64,000 bases of DNA, taken from Choanephora cucurbitarum (lineage: Eukaryota > Mucoromycota > Mucoromycetes > Mucorales > Choanephoraceae). A program made the translations under genes and the position numbers. The stretch covers positions 50,082 to 114,081 of the forward strand of contig JAIWNI010000091.1 of NCBI GenBank assembly GCA_025331435.1, in the 5' to 3' direction. Positions 57,033-64,000 of this stretch are shown here, piece after piece (position 1 is the first letter of the stretch; each line of letters starts with the position of its first letter). The notes below the pieces were generated by a model. That model saw only the letters and a list, made by a program, of their open reading frames with translations. It ran no database searches and had not been told where the DNA came from.

Positions 57033-58350
57033 AGCACTGAGACAAACACCGTAAAAAAAAGGAGAAGAAAAGAAGATATGAGAAAAAGAAAAAGGAAAAA
57101 GGTGGGGAAGTTTATATATATTTTTAGGTTGTTTTTTATCATCTTTTTTCCGGCTCAAGATAGAAAAAAAAGCCTAATTGATGTTTATGCAAATCGATGA
57201 TGACATAAAATATCTCAATGCGCTGCATGATTGGTTGATCTCAGTGACAATATCTTTTAATTAAGCAATTGATAGAATTCCGATTCTAATCTGCAGATTG
57301 AAGCTTACCTCATTAAAGATACTGATAGGATAAAGTAACTACGGATGACAGAATATATAATAAACAGTGTTTAATAGGAAGTTAGCTTTATTTCTCTTTG
57401 TTATGTATATTTTTAAAACACTTTTCACTTTTGTCATTTGATTGCCTTGGGAGAAAAGGGGAAGAAGTGCTGAATAATGCCTTTTTCCCAACTTGCATCG
57501 CACAAAAGGTTTTAGGCACTTCTGTTTCTCTGTATATCTAGACGTTTCTTTTTTCGTCTTGCTTTTTAGAGCTTCATTATGAAGCAAAAAGGCTTCTCAA
57601 ACATGGAAATTGGGTTTACTATGTTACTATGCACTTTATTTGTCAGCAAGTTCAAATGCAGCTTGAAAGTTAAAAGCTTATAGTGATTGGTAGAACCTTG
57701 TATTCATTCAATCTGAACAAAGCAAATTGATCATTTGAGTTGTAACAATGGAAGAAGAAGAAAAGGAGGTAAGCTGGAATTCATTTCCTTATTATTTTTT
57801 GAACCTGCCCTTTTGGGCTGAATATAGAGTTTTCAAACTTTGAAAGCAACAAATCTACAGTGTACAAGAGGAAAGAAAAAAAGAATCTTTTGACAGTTGT
57901 TTAGAGTCAATATAGCCATTTCTATCCTCAATTGGACTTCCACAAGACTGTTAAACAGGGGAGGAAAAGCCAATTCTATCTTCGTTAGACTTCAAAATAT
58001 CAATGTGCCTATAACACAGCCAATTGAGCTCAATCAGAATAATAAGATATGCATAGATTGTATGAGACAAACAAGCTAGCACTGATGAATGAGAACATTA
58101 CCCTTCTCTTCTCCTTTTTCTTACTAACTGTCTGGTATTGTTCAAGATATAATTTGAGTTTTTTGTTGAGTTGTCCTGGTTAAACTTCACTCCTTTTGCC
58201 CCTTTTCTCTATCCTCTCTCTCTTTCTATCCCTAAACAGTGTACATCCCCTTATATTTTTTACAGCCAACATCTCCTATAAATATTGAATAAAATATCAA
58301 AATATGAATTTCTTATACATTTACTTCTTTTTCTTTCATCTATAAAAGAA
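57033..58350. other. Intergenic between divergent genes
   Basis: 1.3 kb between the alpha-arrestin (-) and the CorA transporter (+). A TATAAATA box at about 58277-58284 lies some 70 bp before the transporter ATG. A 13-codon upstream frame (58304-58345) sits in between. No gene seen. Confidence 0.5.
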
Positions 58351-60192
58351 ATGAGTTCGAATTCATACTTCGCATCAAATTACAGTCCTTCGCAATCGAA
58401 GGTAATTGACCGTAGTGCCCGACTAGTAGGAACACAACATGCCAAATTATTGCAGACTGAGCCAAAAGATCTGGATAAACTGTTTCACCGAACTTCGTTT
58501 CAACAGAAGGCTGAAGAGGATATTTGCTTCCCTTCCAATAAGCGACCTTCTGTGTCCAGTAACACCAGCACTCTAAATGGTCATCAGAGACTTAATCGTC
58601 GACCAGTAGATGCCATATCAAGTATCACGCAAACCGCAAAAGAAGTTAATTTGAACGCTCTTCAAGATTTGTTTGATGAAAACAAATCAGTCTATGATGG
58701 TAGTCGAATTGCCATGTCTTATCAAGATAGCAAGTTTCCGTATAAAAAAGATCTAGATGACTGCATATCATCTCAGCGAATCGAAAATAAGTTGCTTAGT
58801 CTCTATGGCGATAATAACCTAACATACAATCATGGGCAACAGCAACAGCAACACCGGTATTCAGAGCATTCGTATTTACAGAGAACAGAAAGCAAAAATC
58901 GGTTTATGTATTACCATCCAGACACTGGCAGTTTAGTTGGAGAAACTTTACAAGGGATCAGTTTACCTCCCGATACAACATTGGAAGAATTATTACTACA
59001 GGACAATTACTGGTTAGACGTTGCTTCACCTAATGAAAACGAAATGGCTGCTATTAGCAAGGTGAGGGATCTTAATTTTCCTCAATATAAAACATAGAAG
59101 GAGAAAGAAGGGAGATGGAAGCTAAATTTCTTCTTTCCTACTTTACTATGATGCAGATGTTTCATATTCATCCTTTAACTACAGAAGATATTATGTCCTA
59201 TGAAATTCGCGAGAAGTGCGACGTATTTCGGGATTATATGTTTGTCTGTTATCGAGCCTTCATCCATGACTATCAACAATTAAGACCAGTTACGTTCTAC
59301 AACATCATAACCAAAAAGCATATCTTGACTGTAGAGTAATCCCTATCTTACAATGGCTATCTCTTACTAAACAACAAACTATCATTCTTCAAGAGTAGTT
59401 TCATTTTGACCATGTACCTCATGTGCATCATGTTAAACAGAGAATAAGACAGCTGCAAGATTATATCGAAATTGTGCCTGACTGGATCAATTATGCCATC
59501 ATGGATGAAATTACTGATAGTTTCGCACCTATCATACAACAGATTGAATCAGAAGTAGACAGCATCGATGATTCTGTTATACTTTACAAGGCGAATCAAA
59601 CAGATGTTATATTGCGTATTGGCACTTGCCGCAAAAAAGTCATTCAGATGGTGCGACTGTTAGGAACAAAAGTAGAAGTCATCCGAGGCTTGATAAAGCA
59701 TATTTTGGAAGAGCATCAAGCTAACCAAGACATGCTTGATACACTTTTGGCAGAAGAAAAAATATACCCAGATGTCGGACTCTATTTGGGCGATGTTCAA
59801 GATCATATCTTGACGATGCTACAAAACCTAAATCATTATGAAACTGTCTTGGCTAGATCTGAGTCCAACTACTTGGCTCGAATCTCTATTGAGCTGACTC
59901 AGACATCTAATTCGACTAACCATGTTATAGGCAGATTAACCATATTTGCTACTATCATGCTTCCAATGAACCTGATTACTGGTCTATGGGGTAAAAAAGA
60001 AGAGAGATTGCTTTTTGTGCATACGTATTCTACAACCTTCTCACTCATATATCCTTTTTATGGTTAGGTATGAATGTCAAAGTACCAGGAAAGGATTATG
60101 ACAATTTGACCTATTTCTTTTGGATCATTTCTAGTCTAGTCATTTTTGCTATTCTCTCATTAACTATAGCAAAGAGAGTCAAGCTGATTTAG
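58351..60192 (+). CDS. CorA-type Mg2+ transporter, Alr/Mnr2-like (4 exons)
   Basis: Magnesium uptake or vacuolar release channel; the pore pentamer has two helices per subunit. Exons 58351-59061, 59157-59330, 59399-59990 and 60068-60192 close in frame at 533 aa. The disordered serine-rich N-terminal region (about 200 aa) contains a short glutamine/histidine run (QQQQQH). The CorA domain follows: MYYHPDTGSLVGETL, WLDVASPNENEM, FHIHPLTTEDI, QRIRQLQDYIEIVPDWINY and a long coiled region. TM1 LTIFATIMLPMNLITGLW is followed by GMN (residues 493-495), the selectivity signature, whose glycine codon is split by intron 3. TM2 is YFFWIISSLVIFAILSLTIA. The chosen ATG matches MSSNSYF; the upstream frame has no earlier in-frame ATG. 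Confidence 0.93.
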
Positions 60193-60803
60193 AAATAAAA
60201 GACATATATTTTTTTTACTCTACTTGGTGAAGTGTACCAAACACTCTTATAAGAGAATAAACCTTTCATCTTTTTGTTTGTTTAAAAGTGACATGAAAGT
60301 TTAGAATTCATGAGTTGAGACATTACGTTAATAAAAAAAAACAGCAAATAAAAGCCTTACAACTAGTGTTTTTGGGGGCTTTTCTAAGGTAAGCAGTAAG
60401 AATACAGCTGTATGGTTGACTCGATAAAATATTGTTTGAAGGCTATATTCCTTTGTTCATAAATTATCCAGTAATTTTATTGACCTAGATTAGCTAGGGA
60501 CATTACTCATCCTTTCAGTAACACCAGCAATATTACTTGTCTAAGATGTATCTGCTATACAGTGGCTGTACCACTAAGCTCATAAAAGTAAGGCTATCTC
60601 ATGTTATGTCTGGTACCTGAGACAACAAGAAGGCAATTATAATTCAGAGGCACCAGTCTTCTTTAGCTACAACCATCCCTTTTCGAACCGGGTAAGTTTT
60701 TTTGAACGTCACATATCCGCACTTACAGACATTTTTTTAGATTGTTGATGCACTTTCCCCAGTCAAAACTGACAGTACCCTCTTTCTTTTTCTTTTGTAA
60801 ACT
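60193..60803. other. Intergenic
   Basis: Tandem gap between the CorA gene and mS35; AT-rich, with a pyrimidine run just before the mS35 ATG. No gene seen. Confidence 0.5.
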
Positions 60804-61656
60804 ATGTTGAGGCAAACTTTAGCCAAGTCAAGTACAGTTCAAGTAGCTGTCAGACAATTATCTACAAGCTCCCCAGTACTTGCAGGACGTCAAACACCTC
60901 GCAGAAAAGCAGAAAAAAAATTTGATGTCGACTTTATGCCCAAATTCGACTTTGATGACCAAACCACTATCGGTCATTCTCTCTTTGACAACATTAGAGA
61001 AGTCCGTAAATACTTGAGAAAGACAGAATTCGAATTACCTAAACTAAACGGTAAGTTACAAGCGGATTTCTCCCTTTTCATTTATTCAACTCTCTCTCTC
61101 CCTTTAAATTAGCCTATGCTAAACCTTTTGAGGCTCCTAAGGCTGATCAAATTTTGAGGTTCAAGTCACACACTTACTTAGGTGAAGGACACCCTGTCGA
61201 ACGCAAGGCTGTATTGAGCGTCAATGTAGATAAACTGGAGTTGTCCGAAACCGAAAAGCACAAATTCTTGCTGTTGAGTGGGTCTAGATACAATGTGAAC
61301 ACAAATGAACTTGTCATGTCCAGTGAGAGATTCCCTCACCGCAAACAAAACAAGAAGTTCTTAATTGATACTTTGAACAAGTTGATCAAAGAATCTAAGG
61401 TACAAAAAGACAGAAGACAAAGGTCATAAGTATATTACATCTTACACTGCAATAATAGGACACTAAGGATACATTTGCTGATATTCCTTTGAACCTACCA
61501 AAGCCAAAGCAAAGATTAGAATTCCCCAAGGAATGGATTAGATCGCCTAGTGCAGCCGCCACCATGACCATCGAAGAATCTGCCAAAGTATTAGAACAGG
61601 TTGTTGAAGGCGCCAAAACTGCAGACCCAGTCAAGGTGGACGAAAAGACACTCTAG
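60804..61656 (+). CDS. Mitochondrial small-subunit ribosomal protein mS35 (Rsm24-like), 3 exons
   Basis: Structural protein of the mitochondrial 37S/28S subunit. Exons 60804-61050, 61113-61399 and 61459-61656 close in frame at 243 aa. The N-terminus (MLRQTLAKSSTVQVAVRQLSTSS) is a typical presequence, basic and hydroxylated without acids. The family core is ILRFKSHTYLGEGHPVERK then KFLLLSGSRYNVNTNELVMS and FPHRKQNKKFLIDTLN. The C-terminal extension after the core is short and ends DEKTL. It converges with the GH17 gene; a poly(A) AATAAA lies at 61733-61738. Confidence 0.92.
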
Positions 61657-61809
61657 ATATCAGAATGGATAAAACAAAAAAAAAAGGAAAGCCAAAAAAG
61701 CAGTTGATGTGCCCTCGCTCTTTGTACAATACAATAAAAAATGGAAGCAAGCTTATGTCTAATCAAACATGGATGTTGTTTTTTATTGATGAGGAAAAAT
61801 AGAGGATAA
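61657..61809. terminator. Overlapping convergent poly(A) regions
   Basis: AATAAA on the plus strand at 61733-61738 (for mS35) and on the minus strand at 61782-61787 (for the GH17 gene), so the two 3' UTRs are compact and may overlap. Confidence 0.6.
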
Positions 61810-62737
61810 TTAACAGGGATTGGAAAGTAAGGAAGTAGTGATATTGGGCTTGAGGTTCTGTTCAGAAGTCATCAATCCCCAATAAGCTTCAACGCCAGTC
61901 TTGTAGGGTTCGTCAAAGGCAGAAAACCAAATCAAATCGATATTGTTTTTTCTTGTTTGACATAGGACGTCAGTGAGGTAGAGACGTTGGTTTTCGGGAG
62001 AAGCAACAGAAGCATCAAAGTTACCACCAGCAGAGGGCCATCCAGTTTCACCAATGCGTACAGGCTTACCATTGGCTTTGGAGACAACAGACTGGTAATG
62101 CTCCAAGAGCTTAGTAGCGCCTTGATCTGCGGTGACACCTTCCCAGTATGGAAAAGCATTTCTATGAAAAAAAAATCAGTATGGATTGCTTGAGGATATT
62201 ATAAACAATTATATCTCACATTGTCAAAAAGTCGAGTTGTTCTACAACAACAGGAGGAAACATATAGTATACATCAGCTGTGGTAATCTTGATGCCTTTG
62301 GGTTTAGCAACATCACCAACTTGCTTGAGATAATCAGCCAAAGTATTTTCATCAGTATCTTTACGGTAAAGAACTTCAGAACCGACAACAAGACCATCAA
62401 CCTTGTCAAACGACAGTTGACTGTTGCTTAAGATGCTGTTCAAGGCGTTCATCTCGCTTTCAAATGTATCGGGGCGGTCAATCCACATACCCAAATAGAT
62501 GTTCATGTCGAGCTCATTGGCAGCTTGAAGAACCAGAGCACCTTGGTCACAAACCGAAAGAGAGAAAGTCTTTACACGGTTGGTGTATTGCTTGATTTTT
62601 GAGAAATCTGCTCTTATCTTGTCGTATGTTGGGCAATTATTTTGGTCAATACCATAGTTCAAGCCATAAAAGTAGTTTTCAGCCATAACAGTGCCAACAG
62701 TGGCAGACAATAAGATTGTGAGCAAGGATTTTAACAT
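61810..62737 (-). CDS. GH17 glucan beta-1,3-glucosidase/glucanosyltransferase, Bgl2/Scw-like (2 exons)
   Basis: Acts on cell-wall beta-1,3-glucan outside the cell. Exons 62737-62220 and 62161-61810 close in frame at 289 aa, close to yeast Bgl2 (313). The signal peptide MLKSLLTILLSATVGTVMA is followed by FYGLNYGIDQNNCPTYDKI, a standard GH17 start. The acid/base glutamate sits in VVGSEVLYR and the nucleophile glutamate in RIGETGWPSAGG. The Trp/Phe-rich FPYWEG and LIWFSAFDEPYK blocks complete the barrel. There is no GPI signal or serine/threonine tail, so the product is soluble or non-covalently wall-bound. A TATAAA box reads on the minus strand at about 62822-62827, 85 bp before the ATG. Confidence 0.93.
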
Positions 62738-63363
62738 ATTGGTAGAATAACCTATTAGATAAAATCGAAACGAGAGTATTGCCAAGGCAAAAGAAAAAAG
62801 AAGACAATATCCCTTGTTCAATTTATATTCGTATTGTTCACATTTAACTCTATGATATCAACGGTTTGTATTGACCCAAACTAACCGAAACAATGTACGC
62901 ATAATTTGACAGGTTTGAGATACTAGGCTCTAATAGCTTGCAACTCAACTTTTTTTTCTCTTTTGTAATGTTTCTATTTATATACTTATTCTTGGGTTGA
63001 TAAACATAATAAATGACATTATTGTTCAAGAAAAAAGATATTGAAAACCGAGAAGCAAAAAAGAAGGAAAGAGACATGCCCTGAATATACTGAATTGGCT
63101 TATTGTGTGGCAATTCAAAGAAATTCATTCTAAGTTGTAGTTAGACAGTTCCTGATTTTTTCTTTTTGGAATTAGTATCATTTTTTTCTGCCTGTTGCAT
63201 CTGTTCCTTGCTCACAGCATCAAAGGGTCCAGGTTGATGCAAATACAGTAGTACGATCCTAGAGTGACTCACATTTGCTCGGTATCAAATTCGATTCCCC
63301 GATTTTAAACCTTTTTATGTTTGGTTTCCCTTTGGGGCTATACTGTCTTTTTATTTATGAAAC
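62738..63363. promoter_or_regulatory. Divergent promoter region, GH17 (-) / GNAT (+)
   Basis: Contains the minus-strand TATAAA at 62822-62827 for the GH17 gene. The frame 62850-63128 (-) is not supported. Sequence near 63270-63300 (tattcgattccccg-like) recalls a tRNA T-arm but no cloverleaf closes. Confidence 0.5.
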
Positions 63364-63921
63364 ATGTTGTCTACGATTCATGTCCAACCAGCAACGCCAG
63401 CTGATAAAAAGTACATTAATGCTGCTCATCGAATGATCAATGCTGCTTTTCGGTCTTCTGATAGTTGGACAACGGATACCCACCTCGTCAGTATTGACCG
63501 GGTAAGTTGTCAAGACGTCGAAGAACTGGTCGAAAAAAGTGGAAATCCAGACACACTGCTGTATGCATTTGATCGGGACACCATCATTGGATGCATACTT
63601 ATCAGTCCTCGAGAAAATAACACTGTTCTTTTGTCTTTGCTTGCTGTTAGTCCAACACATCAATCTAGAGGGATTGGCAAGATGTTGATAAGAGAAGCTA
63701 TTGAATATACCAAATCATCTATACCAGATGCTAAAGAAGTGCAAGTTCACGTATTTCAATGTAGGAAAGAACTAATTGATTGGTATGTTCGCCTAGGCTT
63801 TTTAGACGAAGGGATCCTTCTGCCGTTTCCCCATAAACAAATATTGCTTGTAAACGAAGCGCCTCTATCTGTTCTCAAATTTCCTATTTCTAGGATTGGT
63901 GAATGCAACTCTCTTCAATAA
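63364..63921 (+). CDS. GNAT-family N-acetyltransferase
   Basis: Transfers acetyl from acetyl-CoA to an amine; the substrate is unknown. Single exon, 185 aa. Motif A is LLSLLAVSPTHQSRGIGKML, with the Q/R-x-x-G-x-G pyrophosphate-binding loop (QSRGIG). The strand before it, DTIIGCILISP, and the later VQVHVFQCRKELIDWYVRLGF (motif B, tyrosine plus G-F) are typical. The N-terminal helix PADKKYINAAHRMINAAFR fits the GNAT alpha-1 region. The unspliced frame is complete, with TAA at 63919-63921. Confidence 0.9.
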   Translation: MLSTIHVQPATPADKKYINAAHRMINAAFRSSDSWTTDTHLVSIDRVSCQDVEELVEKSGNPDTLLYAFDRDTIIGCILISPRENNTVLLSLLAVSPTHQSRGIGKMLIREAIEYTKSSIPDAKEVQVHVFQCRKELIDWYVRLGFLDEGILLPFPHKQILLVNEAPLSVLKFPISRIGECNSLQ

Positions 63922-64000
63922 ATTCACCTAAACACAACTGTGAGTGGGTTGTACTCCTTATGACTGTTGTGTGTCTATACATTCTTTTTTCTAAATAAAC
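63922..64000. other. Right edge
   Basis: 3' flank of the GNAT gene; an AATAAA-like end (taaataaac) at the window edge could be its poly(A) signal. Confidence 0.4.

Noticed and set aside
63255..63305. tRNA-like T-arm (ttcgattcc)
   Set aside because: No matching acceptor or D-arm in the 80 bp around it.
1..64000. CRISPR arrays, operons or ribosome binding sites
   Set aside because: The window is eukaryotic nuclear DNA with spliceosomal introns; no regularly spaced direct repeats were seen.

Overview
This is nuclear DNA from a fungus, most likely an early-diverging Mucoromycota (Mucorales-type) species. The window is AT-rich. Its genes are split by many short GT-AG introns of about 45-90 nt, several with ctaac-like branch sites. 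The protein set is fungal: EF-1alpha, Rtt109, Spc97/GCP2, an Alr/Mnr2-type CorA transporter, a Bgl2-type GH17 glucanase and a Ptm1/GPR107-type membrane protein. The lineage is inferred from gene style, not from a database search.

I spliced the multi-exon genes by eye, and every spliced model closes in frame. Left to right: pyruvate kinase (+, 10 exons), EF-1alpha (-), an RGG-tailed protein (-), a UvrD/Srs2-like helicase (+, 14 exons), a Ptm1/GPR107-like protein (+), a 4.3 kb gene-poor tract with a TA-flanked transposon end, a C2H2 zinc-finger protein (-), an MFS transporter (-), an unknown 357-aa protein (-), Rtt109 (-), a secreted DPBB/expansin-like protein (-), a C/K/T-type cyclin (+, 8 exons), a mitochondrial carrier (+), an acidic GPI-type surface protein (-), sulfiredoxin (+) and a secreted GDSL phospholipase (-).

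From 38983 to 47701 lies the most striking structure. Two nearly identical 2.05 kb arms in opposite orientation flank a 4.6 kb spacer in which I find no convincing gene. The inner end of each arm coincides with a 174-bp TA-flanked MITE. The outer right end stops 5 bp from the stop codon of the GCP2/Spc97 gene.

Beyond it come GCP2 (-, 7 exons), a possible small spliced gene, Rab5 (-, 9 exons), an alpha-arrestin (-), a CorA-type Mg transporter (+), mitoribosomal mS35 (+), a GH17 glucanase (-) and a GNAT acetyltransferase (+).

This is ordinary chromosomal housekeeping content with no operons; neighbours are functionally unrelated. Loose themes are cell wall and secretion (GH17, DPBB protein, GPI protein, phospholipase), endomembrane traffic (Rab5, arrestin, Ptm1-like) and chromosome biology (Rtt109, helicase, GCP2). 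The notable features are the large inverted repeat and several splice designs with possible functional meaning: Rab5 tail switching, a retained-intron-compatible sulfiredoxin, and catalytic or signature codons split by introns.
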